Shown here one piece after another: positions 16,935 through 24,597 of a stretch of 64,000 nucleotides of DNA (its first letter is position 1; every line of letters starts with the position of its first letter). The DNA lies in assembly GCA_937922785.1 (NCBI GenBank), contig CALAJQ010000003.1, positions 1-64,000 on the forward strand, in the 5' to 3' direction. The translations under genes were made by a program, and so were the position numbers. Origin of the DNA: an uncultured Acidimicrobiales bacterium (lineage in GTDB: Bacteria; Actinomycetota; Acidimicrobiia; Acidimicrobiales; SZUA-35). The notes under the pieces are model-generated. The model was given only the letters and a program-made list of their open reading frames with translations, was not told the origin of the DNA and did no database searches.

Positions 16935-18080
16935 CTACACGCGCACTTGGATGCGTAGCGATCCCGGTAAGTCAGTTTCAGTGACCACCATTAGATAGCC
17001 GCCACCGCTGCCGGAAAAACATGAACCGGCGTGGTCTGAGTAGGCGGAGCGCACCTGCATCAGCTCGTCGGACACTGTTGCGGGCAACAGCTGACGCCAC
17101 GCTTCAACTGTTTGATTAAGCCCGGCGCCGAACAATTCAATGTCGTGTCCAGCTATGCCTTGCCATGCCAACTCCCCTGCCGCTGCCAACCTTGCCGCTC
17201 CCGCAGCCGACAAGTTCTGTTCCAACAACGGGTCATAACCATCGGGTCTTGGGCCGATCGGTACCAACCTCAAGACCGAGCTGAGCCACTCGGCGGTCTC
17301 ACGGCTGCGAATGCCTTCAATCGACTCGGGCCAATAGCCACCTGCGAAGTTGAGCTTGTTGACGCCGGGCAGCATCAGACCTAGCGCATCTTGGGACCCC
17401 GACACGTAGTCCGAACCAGGTTGGTTCTCATAGGCGAACAACATCCGCGCCGCCTGCTCGGGATCTTGTGCTGGCAACTGGTCACCCCAAAGTTCAAGCG
17501 CAGTCCGGCGGGTGCTAGTGGCCAAGCCCGCCCGCTCTAGGAAATCTTCCCGCGGATCGATCTGGACCACGACAACCGGCCCGGCCGACAAGCTAGAAAC
17601 CCAGGGCTGGTCTAGCCACCCACCGGCCAAGCAGAGTCGGTACGGCATTTGTTCGGCCGCCAGCTCGGCCTTAAGACCGCTACTGCTTCTGGCCGCAAAG
17701 CCTTCGGCCGGAACCCGCTTAAGCACGACGTATTCCACGCCGTGCTTTTCACATAGCTCTTGTTTGCCTTCGGTGTGACCATCTTCGTTAACTACAAATC
17801 GTGCGGGCGCTAGCGACACGAGATCGGGCTCGAAATCCAGCATCCCAGTGCCACTCGAAACCCGGGCGTCGGCGACGCATTCGAGGCTGTTCAACATATA
17901 AACCCGTTCGCCTTCGGAGAACTTTGGTCGGTGACCCTTCAAGTCAAAAACGTTTTGGTCGCTACCAGCTCGGACGTGCAGTTGTCCGTAGCTTGCGGCT
18001 TCGTTGAGGAAGGCAACGTGGCCCGGGTGGAGTAAGTCGAAACAACCCGACACCAGAACCTTTTCAGTTTCCATTTCCAT
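16935..18080 (-). CDS. Nucleotidyltransferase-GHMP kinase fusion protein
   Basis: A 381-residue two-domain protein. Residues 6-140 are a cytidylyltransferase-like (TagD/HldE2 type) domain with HPGH at 18-21, KFSEGERVYML, and RSSSGLKAE in the place of the usual STS-x-I motif. Residues 146-381 resemble the heptose-7-P/fucose kinase branch of GHMP kinases: YRLCLAGGW (149-155), GLATST (185-190) in the ATP loop, VSGSQDALGLMLPG with NKLNF, and CFSGSGGGYL (354-363). The likely role is to phosphorylate a sugar and activate it with a nucleotide, as HldE and Fkp do, but the domain order and pairing differ from both. It lies 12 bases after a membrane protein gene under a TetR-operator region. Sugar unknown. 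Confidence 0.75.
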   Translation of the reverse strand: MEMETEKVLVSGCFDLLHPGHVAFLNEAASYGQLHVRAGSDQNVFDLKGHRPKFSEGERVYMLNSLECVADARVSSGTGMLDFEPDLVSLAPARFVVNEDGHTEGKQELCEKHGVEYVVLKRVPAEGFAARSSSGLKAELAAEQMPYRLCLAGGWLDQPWVSSLSAGPVVVVQIDPREDFLERAGLATSTRRTALELWGDQLPAQDPEQAARMLFAYENQPGSDYVSGSQDALGLMLPGVNKLNFAGGYWPESIEGIRSRETAEWLSSVLRLVPIGPRPDGYDPLLEQNLSAAGAARLAAAGELAWQGIAGHDIELFGAGLNQTVEAWRQLLPATVSDELMQVRSAYSDHAGSCFSGSGGGYLMVVTETDLPGSLRIQVRV

Positions 18081-18092
18081 TGATCAGTGATG

Positions 18093-18542
18093 TTACTGGG
18101 CAGCTTGGCCAAACGCTTTGCCCCCGTCAGAGCCCGATTGCGGCATCTGAAACTCTTGATCTCGCAGTACACCAAGACCGATCCAGGCCCACCAGGCAGC
18201 GGCCATGATCTCTGGCATCACCGCCCAAACGGCCCAACGGTCAGCTTCAGAACCGAAGACCAGCGGCTCACTGAAGTAACCCCAGCCGGGTACGAGGTGG
18301 GTCAAAGACACTCCGACCGCAAGCGCTCCGCCAACTGCAACAACCGCAAAAGGCGCAACCGGATGATCAGTTAGAACCAGCGTTACCGCAACGGCAATCA
18401 GCATCGCTGCCACGGTTCCGGCCCAAATCACTCCATCAGAGGTCAGATCGGTTCCCCTGCGTATGTGATCGGCACTGTGCAGCGTCCAGGTCAGCATGAA
18501 CAAAACTCCGGAACCTTTCAGCGTCATGAGTTTCCCGAGCAC
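18093..18542 (-). CDS. Small integral membrane protein, function unknown
   Basis: A 149-residue protein with four predicted membrane helices (near the N-terminus, two in the middle around VIWAGTVAAMLIAVAVTLVL and PFAVVAVGGALAVGVSL, and one around MPEIMAAAWWAWIGLGVL) and a polar Gln/Gly-rich tail. I do not recognise a family. The GTG at 18542 was chosen because AGGAGG (complement of 18549-18554) sits 6 bases upstream. It is the first gene of an operon with the nucleotidyltransferase-GHMP fusion and faces a TetR gene across two operator-like sites. Confidence 0.7.
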   Translation of the reverse strand: MLGKLMTLKGSGVLFMLTWTLHSADHIRRGTDLTSDGVIWAGTVAAMLIAVAVTLVLTDHPVAPFAVVAVGGALAVGVSLTHLVPGWGYFSEPLVFGSEADRWAVWAVMPEIMAAAWWAWIGLGVLRDQEFQMPQSGSDGGKAFGQAAQ

Positions 18543-18561
18543 AAGTTTCCTCCTAATAGCC

Positions 18562-18591
18562 ACCAGATCTAATAGTGACCAGATCTAATAG
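18562..18591. repeat. 14-bp direct repeat pair in divergent promoter region
   Basis: ACCAGATCTAATAG occurs at 18562-18575 and 18578-18591 with a period of 16 bases. The copies lie between the membrane protein ribosome binding site and the TetR operators, so they may be part of the promoter or a third regulator site. Confidence 0.55.
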
Positions 18592-18601
18592 CGACCAATA
18601 C

Positions 18602-18650
18602 TAGAACGAGCGCTCTAGTATTTCTGCACTATAGTAGAATGATCGTTCTA
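18602..18650. promoter_or_regulatory. Two TetR-type operators and a -10 box
   Basis: TAGAACGAGCGCTCTA (18602-18617) and TAGAATGATCGTTCTA (18635-18650) share the near-palindromic pattern TAGAAYGAKCGYTCTA and are centred 33 bp apart, about three helical turns, on one face of the DNA. The first is embedded in a longer inverted repeat with arms AATACTAGA and TCTAGTATT (18597-18622). A TATAGT -10 box at 18630-18635 touches the second site. Binding by the adjacent TetR protein is inferred. Confidence 0.65.
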
Positions 18651-18685
18651 ATGTCGGACCGTTCCAGCTGATAGGCGCAACAGAC

Positions 18686-19255
18686 ATGGCCACAACACGC
18701 GAAGACATCGTCGCTGCCACCACAGAGCTGTTTCGATCTCAGGGATTTAACGGAACATCGCTAAAGCAGATCTCCACCGAATCAGGCGCGCCTACAGGGT
18801 CGATTTATCACTTCTTCCCAAACGGAAAAGATGAACTCGGAGCAGCGGTAATAACCGAGTCGGGAGCGGCCTATCAATCCTTGCTCGAGCTAATTGCCGA
18901 TGACGCAACCGATGTGGTCGAAGCGATCGGCGCGCTGTTTGATGGCGCCGCCGCTGCACTCGAAGAATCGGACTTCATCGACATTTGCCCAATCGGAACC
19001 GTGGCTCGCGAAGTGGCGAGCACTCATGAGAGTTTGCGCCAAGCCACTTCTGAAGTCTTTGGGCGATGGAATGGCGCCCTCTCAATTCGACTAGCGGCGG
19101 CCGGAATAGATGGATTCAAGGCGGATGAGTTGGCAACCACAATTGTGTCCGCAATCGAAGGCGGATTCATCTTGTGTAGAGCGAATCGAAAGACCGAACC
19201 TTTGAGGGTTACGGGCCGGCACATGCAGTTGCTGGTTCGAGCCGCTCTTCTTTGA
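18686..19255 (+). CDS. TetR family regulator, YxaF/LmrA-like
   Basis: A 189-residue regulator. The helix-turn-helix ends in SGAPTGSIYHFFPNGKDEL, which is characteristic of the YxaF/LmrA branch (TetR_C_33-like C-terminus), and the CPIGTVAREVA segment matches its ligand domain. It is divergent from a membrane protein and a sugar-activating fusion enzyme, and two matching 16-bp operators lie between them, so it probably represses both directions until a ligand binds. The ligand may relate to the fusion enzyme's substrate (inference). Confidence 0.9.
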   Translation: MATTREDIVAATTELFRSQGFNGTSLKQISTESGAPTGSIYHFFPNGKDELGAAVITESGAAYQSLLELIADDATDVVEAIGALFDGAAAALEESDFIDICPIGTVAREVASTHESLRQATSEVFGRWNGALSIRLAAAGIDGFKADELATTIVSAIEGGFILCRANRKTEPLRVTGRHMQLLVRAALL

Positions 19256-19261
19256 CGGCTT

Positions 19262-20986
19262 TTAGCCTTCACGCTCTTCAGAAAGTTCCAACCAGGTTTC
19301 TTCCGCTGCGCCAAGCTCGGCCTCAACCTCGGCCAGTTCGGCCCCAACTGACATCAGTAGTTCGTGATCTGAGCCAGCCTCTGCCAATTGGGAGTTCAGT
19401 TTCACTTTTCTACGGTCTAGCCGTGCGATGTCTTTTTCGGCCTCTCGAATCAGATGGCCGAGTGTCGACGATGATCTACCGGTCTTCGGTTTGGCCTTTT
19501 TCTGCTTCGGAACAGATGCTTGCTTGGAGCTGCCGCCGACCTTAGATGCTCCGGGCTGAACCGCCGAGGTCGACTGCTCAGCATCGGGGCCGATACGAAG
19601 CGTGCGATTGGCAACGCGGTTCACAAAGGCTCGATCGTGGCTAACCAGAACAACAGCTCCGGGCCAATCCTCAAGAAAGTCCTCTAAAGCGCGCAGTGTT
19701 TCAAGGTCAAGATCGTTGGTGGGCTCGTCCAACAACAACACATTAGGTTTTGATGCAAGAACCTTTAAAAGCTGAAGCCGACGCCTTTCGCCGCCTGACA
19801 GCAATCCAACCGGCGCCCACTGGGAATCTTTGTCGAACCAAAATGCCTCCAGTAACCGGGCGTCACTCCAATCGGGCTGACGGTCAGGGCCGGCCACAAC
19901 CTCGCGGGCTCGCAGCTTCGGGTCAAGCTCCTCGGCGTTTTGCTGGTAGTAGCCAAGCTTGACGGTTGTTCCCCAAACAATCTCACCCGACTCGGGCTGA
20001 AGCTTCTTGGCCATGGCGTTTAGCAACGTGGTCTTGCCCGAACCGTTGGCGCCAGTTATGGCAAGGCGCTCCCTCGGGTCAAGTAGGTAGGTGACAGGAC
20101 CAAACAGATAGTCACCAGCCGGTGAATTCATGGAGACGTCGTTGATCTCGATGATCACGTCACCTAGGCGAGGAGTTTCAAACTCCAAGTGCAACTCGGC
20201 GGGGCGAGCTTGCCGTTCAGATTTTTGGTTGACCAATGCGGTAGCAGTGGCAATTCGAGCCTTCGGTTTTGAAGTTCGAGCGGGCGCTCCCCTACGTAGC
20301 CAGGCCAATTCTCTCTTGGCCAGGTTCGCCCTGATCGATTCAGCGGTCTCGGCCGCTGCTTGGCGATCATCAACTGCGTCCAAGTAAGAGGCATAGCCAC
20401 CCTCGTGGACATAAGCCTTGCCTCGATCAAGTTCAAGCATGCGGGTCGTAACTCGATCAAGAAGATGACGGTCATGAGAAACCAGAATCAGCCCGCCTCG
20501 ATAAGCCATCAGCTGTTGTTCCAGCCATTCAATTCCGTCGACGTCGAGGTGGTTAGTCGGCTCGTCAAGAATCAGTAGATCGCTAGGTTCAACCAAGGCT
20601 TTGGCCAGAGACACCCGTTTGGTCTCCCCGCCCGAAAGGTTCGCGGTGTCACGATCAAAGTGGCCACCCATGCCAAGCCGAGTAAGTACCGACTCCGCCT
20701 CCCAAACCTCAGTGCCAGGCACTTGAGTTACAGCTTCTCGAACTGTGCCTTTGGGAAGAGGCGCGTCTTGGTCAAGCATCGAAACCCGAACACCTGAGCC
20801 AGGAACCACTTGGCCACTTTCGGGCGTGATCATGCCGCCTAAGACTCGAAGCAGGGTCGACTTTCCCGTGCCGTTAATCCCCACAATGCCAAGTCGGTCA
20901 CCGGTTGAAACCGTCACAGAAACATCAACAAACAGCGGCCGATCAGGCCTGGTCATGGTGACGTCGACCGCATCAATAAGAATCAC
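19262..20986 (-). CDS. ABC-F family ATPase (Uup-like)
   Basis: A 574-residue protein with two ABC domains and no membrane segments. Domain 1 has GINGTGKST, LSGGETKRVSLAKAL and DEPTNHLD; domain 2 has GANGSGKTT, LSGGERRRLQLL and DEPTNDLD. The C-terminal 90 residues form a basic linker and coiled coil (about 510-570), as in Uup. ABC-F proteins act on the ribosome, resolving stalls or protecting it from antibiotics. The GTG start faces the 64-bp repeat array. Confidence 0.93.
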   Translation of the reverse strand: MILIDAVDVTMTRPDRPLFVDVSVTVSTGDRLGIVGINGTGKSTLLRVLGGMITPESGQVVPGSGVRVSMLDQDAPLPKGTVREAVTQVPGTEVWEAESVLTRLGMGGHFDRDTANLSGGETKRVSLAKALVEPSDLLILDEPTNHLDVDGIEWLEQQLMAYRGGLILVSHDRHLLDRVTTRMLELDRGKAYVHEGGYASYLDAVDDRQAAAETAESIRANLAKRELAWLRRGAPARTSKPKARIATATALVNQKSERQARPAELHLEFETPRLGDVIIEINDVSMNSPAGDYLFGPVTYLLDPRERLAITGANGSGKTTLLNAMAKKLQPESGEIVWGTTVKLGYYQQNAEELDPKLRAREVVAGPDRQPDWSDARLLEAFWFDKDSQWAPVGLLSGGERRRLQLLKVLASKPNVLLLDEPTNDLDLETLRALEDFLEDWPGAVVLVSHDRAFVNRVANRTLRIGPDAEQSTSAVQPGASKVGGSSKQASVPKQKKAKPKTGRSSSTLGHLIREAEKDIARLDRRKVKLNSQLAEAGSDHELLMSVGAELAEVEAELGAAEETWLELSEEREG

Positions 20987-21025
20987 TGCACCATCTTGGG
21001 GGCTAGGTCCCTAGTTCCCACTTTT

Positions 21026-21242
21026 TTGCCGTTCCCCGGCCACGGAGGCCGCCCGCGTCACGCTGGCTGTGCTGGGACCGCACTGTCTTGCCGTTCCCCG
21101 GCCACGGAGGCCGCCCGCGTCACGCTGGTCGTCAGCGGTCGTTGCGCTGTCTTGCCGTTCCCCGGCCACGGAGGCCGCCTGCGTCACGCTGGTCGTCAGC
21201 GGTCGTTGCGCTGTCTTGCCGTTCCCCGGTCATGGCGGCTCG
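21026..21242. repeat. 64-bp tandem repeat array
   Basis: Three full units start at 21026 (62 bp), 21088 (64 bp) and 21152 (64 bp), followed by a decayed partial unit at 21216-21242. Units two and three differ by one base; unit one diverges in its last 20 bases. Each begins with a 27-base core (for example 21088-21114) containing CGGCC-ACGGA-GGCCG, a small hairpin. The same core occurs at 48113-48140. The array fills most of the 292-base gap between two divergent genes. The open frames across it are a by-product of the repeat and not genes. Confidence 0.92.
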
Positions 21243-21278
21243 CTACAGGTTAGGCCCAGGACTACCGTTGATTAATCT

Positions 21279-22016
21279 ATGAGCCTCCCGCCACTTACTG
21301 TTAAACCTCCATCTTCGGGTGTTCGCATGTTGTCGAAGGTTTTTGGTGGCGTGCGCACAACTGCTGATCAGATCGAGCCTTACACCCAATGGTGGAACGC
21401 CCAGAACGAGCGCGCCCTTATTGACGCTGGCGAAACCGGAGGACCAACAGTTGCCGTCATCGGCGACTCAATGGCGGTTGGCATAGGCGCTTCTTCTCCC
21501 GAAAAGGGCTACCTCGGCCTGGTCCGGGACCAGCTGGTAGCTAACGATGGCCGGCCGTGGCAGATGATCAATCTCGGTCAATGGGGTGACAAGCTCACCG
21601 ACGGCATAGAGCGTCAGATTCCCGCTCTCGACACGATTCCCAAACCAGATTTGCTAATTGTGTGCCTTGGCTCCAATGACATGGTCTGGGGCGCATCGCC
21701 CCGCAAACTGCGAAAAGGCTTGGATGCCATCATGGAAGCGATCCCAGCTCCAGCCCAGGTGTCCACCCTGATCGGTGCTTCCCCCCGGGCAATCATTGCC
21801 AACAGGGCGCTGGTCCGGCTTGCTGATCAGTACGGCCACGAGGTCGTCGATCCGTGGTTCAAATGGAAGGGAAAACAAGCCAGTGACCGCTTCCACCCAA
21901 ACGACGAGGGTTATGTGTTGATGGCAAAGGCCTTCTGTGCCACTGCTGGAGTCGAATATCGTGAGCTGGATCAACAGCAGATGGCCCAACCACAAGCGGC
22001 GTTGACTACCGGCTAA
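21279..22016 (+). CDS. SGNH/GDSL hydrolase family protein
   Basis: A 245-residue hydrolase. Block I is VIGDSMAVGIG (nucleophile Ser), block III is LGSNDMVWG and block V is RFHPNDEGY (Asp and His of the triad), so the catalytic set is complete. Such enzymes are esterases, lipases or acyltransferases. No signal peptide is evident. The ATG at 21279 follows the repeat array, and the DUF3097 gene starts 9 bases after its stop. Confidence 0.9.
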   Translation: MSLPPLTVKPPSSGVRMLSKVFGGVRTTADQIEPYTQWWNAQNERALIDAGETGGPTVAVIGDSMAVGIGASSPEKGYLGLVRDQLVANDGRPWQMINLGQWGDKLTDGIERQIPALDTIPKPDLLIVCLGSNDMVWGASPRKLRKGLDAIMEAIPAPAQVSTLIGASPRAIIANRALVRLADQYGHEVVDPWFKWKGKQASDRFHPNDEGYVLMAKAFCATAGVEYRELDQQQMAQPQAALTTG

Positions 22017-22025
22017 GTTTTTCCG

Positions 22026-22841
22026 GTGAGCAACACCGGACTAGCCCCTGAACCCTTTGACATAAATCAGCGCGGACCCAAAAAACCGGTCTATGAGAAG
22101 ATTCCGGCTGTCAAGGGAACAATGGTTCGCCACCGCACAACGGGAACCGTGGGCAAGATAATTGGCTACAACCCCCAGCGGGTAACCATCAGAGACACCA
22201 ACGGCCGTGAACAGGTCTTTCCTCCAAGTCCGGGGGCATTTTCGGTGGGTGGGAAAACAGTCACCCTAGTTACTCCCCCAAAAGGCCCGGCAAAGTCGGC
22301 GGGCGTTACAGCATCGGGGTCAGTTGCTAACCCGAAAGCAAAAGCACGAGTTGCCAGGGCCAGCCGCATCTTGGTGGAGGGAATTCACGACGCCGCCTTG
22401 GTAGAGAAGGTTTGGGGTGACGATCTTCGTATCGAAGGTGTCGTGGTGGAGCCTCTTCATGGCGCCGATGACCTTGCGGGTGTCGTGGCCGAATTCAAGC
22501 CTGGCAAGGATCGCCGTTTGGGGATCTTGCTGGACCACCTCATCACCGGCACTAAAGAAACGTACATCGCCAAGACCGTTAACGATCCGAACGTGCTGAT
22601 CACCGGCCACCCATACGTCGACGTTTGGCAAGCCGTTAGGCCCCAAGCCATTGGTATCGATGTTTGGCCTGTCATTCCCAAAGGGACCGACTGGAAGACC
22701 GGAGTCTGCAAGGAATTCGGTTTCACCGGCAAGCCCGGAGAGCTGTGGCCGATGATCCTTGGCCGGGTCGAAAGCTATCGAGACCTAGAGCCAGCGATGG
22801 TCGGAGCTGTTGAGCAGCTGATCGACTTCATCACAGCCTGA
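22026..22841 (+). CDS. DUF3097 family protein
   Basis: A 271-residue protein of an actinobacterial family. The central segment RILVEGIHDAALVEKVWGD followed by LGILLDHLITGTKE resembles a Toprim-like fold (acidic E then D-x-D-like positions), suggesting a nucleic-acid enzyme, though function is unproven. The N-terminal 90 residues have a small beta-rich domain (TGTVGKIIGYNPQRVTIRD). The GTG start is 6 bases after a TAAGTT -10 box (22014-22019), which itself covers the stop codon of the SGNH gene, so it probably has its own leaderless promoter. Confidence 0.88.
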   Translation: MSNTGLAPEPFDINQRGPKKPVYEKIPAVKGTMVRHRTTGTVGKIIGYNPQRVTIRDTNGREQVFPPSPGAFSVGGKTVTLVTPPKGPAKSAGVTASGSVANPKAKARVARASRILVEGIHDAALVEKVWGDDLRIEGVVVEPLHGADDLAGVVAEFKPGKDRRLGILLDHLITGTKETYIAKTVNDPNVLITGHPYVDVWQAVRPQAIGIDVWPVIPKGTDWKTGVCKEFGFTGKPGELWPMILGRVESYRDLEPAMVGAVEQLIDFITA

Positions 22842-22850
22842 CTGGGCTAG

Positions 22851-24461
22851 TTAGCCTCGGCGGGCAGGGCGGGCGTGTTCCATTGTCCGGGCGAAGGCTC
22901 GGTTGATTTCTTGTGAGCTCAGACCAGGTGCATCGGAGCTGGAGTCACGCGGCGAGAACCACGAAGACGGATCAATCATGTCTGCAGAAACTGGCTTGTT
23001 AAACAGATAGCCCTGCATGATGTGAACACCGAAGTCCAGCAGCTCTCGAACCTGTGAGTCGTTTTCGACACCCTCGGCGACGACCTTCAGATCAAGCGCC
23101 TTGGCCATCGCAACAACGGCTTCGATAATCGCTGCGTTCACGCCGCCCATGTCATCAACGAAGATCTTGTCGATCTTGATCGTTGAGACCATGTCGAATT
23201 GCTTGACGTAGCTCAGTGAAGACTGACCGGTGCCAAAGTCATCAATTGCCAGAGACACGCCAAGGTCACGAATCTGACGCAGCGAACTAAGCCCTGCGAG
23301 GTGCTCAACGATCACGTCTTCGGTGATCTCCAGAGTCAGCTGCTCGGGGGGAAGCCCGGACCAGTCAAGGATGTCAGCAACGAGGTAAGGAAAGTTCCCG
23401 TCCAGAAGCTGCTGCTCGGCAATGTTCACGCTCATCCGAACGCCACGAGCGTCGGTGGTGAGATGGTTCCACACAGCTGCCTGAGCACAGGCCTCCCGCA
23501 GAACGATCTCGCCGATACGGGCCATCATGCCTGTTTCCTCGGCAACGCTAAGGAATTGGCCAGGGCCAATTAGCCCGCGAGTGGGGTGGTTCCAGCGAAC
23601 AAGAGCCTCAAAGCCATAAAGGCGCTTGCTTCGAACATCGATTAGCGGCTGGTAATAAACAATCAACTGCTCCTCGTCGAGTGCCTTGACGAGGTCGCGC
23701 TCGATATCAAGACGGTCGATGACCTGGAGACGCTGAACTTCGTCAAAGACAGCGAAGCCTGATCGGCTGCGCTTGGCCTTGTACATGGCAGCGTCGGCGT
23801 CTCGAACCAAGTTCTCTGACCGACGAGGATCGTCGGGCCGAGCGATCGCAACACCGATCGATGTTGAGACGACCATGGCCCCGCCATAAAGACTGACCGG
23901 CTTTTCGAATGCTTTGAGAATCTGTTTGGCGACTGCCAGTACCGACTTCTCGTTAATGAGGTCTCGACACACAACTACAAACTCATCGCCGCCGAAGCGA
24001 GCAACAACATCGCTGCCACGGACTGTTCCGAGAAGTCGCTCAGCAACGATTCGCAGCAGCTCGTCGCCAGCTTCGTGGCCCATTGAGTCATTGATTACTT
24101 TGAATCGGTCAAGGTCGAGGAACAAGACACCAAGCACAGTGTCGTCCTCCTTTGACCGCTTCAAGCTGCTCTCAAGTTCGGAAAAGAGAGCGTTGCGGTT
24201 CAGCAGACCGGTAAGTGCGTCGTGGTGGGCCTGGTGCTCGGCTAGTTCGAGGTATTCCTGAGTATGACGCGCTGTGTAGTTCTGATAGAGCGCACCAATT
24301 GCGGCGGCGATCGCTCCGATGACGCCCGATGCGCCTACAAGGACAAGGTTCTCTTGAGTGAGGTCGCGAAGCACAAAGAGCGCGACAACCCAAATGATGG
24401 CTCCGGCGATTCCGGACCCCAGTACGTGACCAGGTGAGAGCAATAATCGATTCTCCGACAC
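22851..24461 (-). CDS. GGDEF-EAL cyclic-di-GMP enzyme, membrane bound
   Basis: A 536-residue protein with two N-terminal membrane helices (about 15-32 and 40-60), a GGDEF domain and an EAL domain. The diguanylate cyclase motif RFGGDEF is intact, and the phosphodiesterase has YGFEALVRW, DDFGTGQSS and AEGVEN, so both halves may be active. It makes or breaks down the second messenger c-di-GMP at the membrane; no sensory domain other than the membrane segments is present. The gene is divergent from the HEPN protein gene and ends 9 bases from the convergent DUF3097 gene. Confidence 0.94.
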   Translation of the reverse strand: MSENRLLLSPGHVLGSGIAGAIIWVVALFVLRDLTQENLVLVGASGVIGAIAAAIGALYQNYTARHTQEYLELAEHQAHHDALTGLLNRNALFSELESSLKRSKEDDTVLGVLFLDLDRFKVINDSMGHEAGDELLRIVAERLLGTVRGSDVVARFGGDEFVVVCRDLINEKSVLAVAKQILKAFEKPVSLYGGAMVVSTSIGVAIARPDDPRRSENLVRDADAAMYKAKRSRSGFAVFDEVQRLQVIDRLDIERDLVKALDEEQLIVYYQPLIDVRSKRLYGFEALVRWNHPTRGLIGPGQFLSVAEETGMMARIGEIVLREACAQAAVWNHLTTDARGVRMSVNIAEQQLLDGNFPYLVADILDWSGLPPEQLTLEITEDVIVEHLAGLSSLRQIRDLGVSLAIDDFGTGQSSLSYVKQFDMVSTIKIDKIFVDDMGGVNAAIIEAVVAMAKALDLKVVAEGVENDSQVRELLDFGVHIMQGYLFNKPVSADMIDPSSWFSPRDSSSDAPGLSSQEINRAFARTMEHARPARRG

Positions 24462-24597
24462 ATATCTATCTACGGCACCGAGGACACGAACTTAAGGCTT
24501 TGAAAGAGGTTTGGCGCCTCAATCCAGAAAGAGCCAGATTGTTCTCTAGGTGGGCCTGGAGGTGCCGATAGGGAAATTAAGGAGAGACTCAGTATCA

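Noticed and set aside
21026-21242. Possible CRISPR array
   Set aside because: The spacers between the conserved cores are themselves repeats, not unique sequences, the last unit is decayed, and no cas genes are in the window. The Cas4-like nuclease at 52.8 kb is 30 kb away and alone.
20996-21253. Open frames of up to 85 codons across the 64-bp repeat array, with repeated PFPGHGGR-like peptides
   Set aside because: The frames exist only because the repeat is nearly a multiple of three in some phases; several overlapping frames are open at once and none has a start signal or homologous domain.
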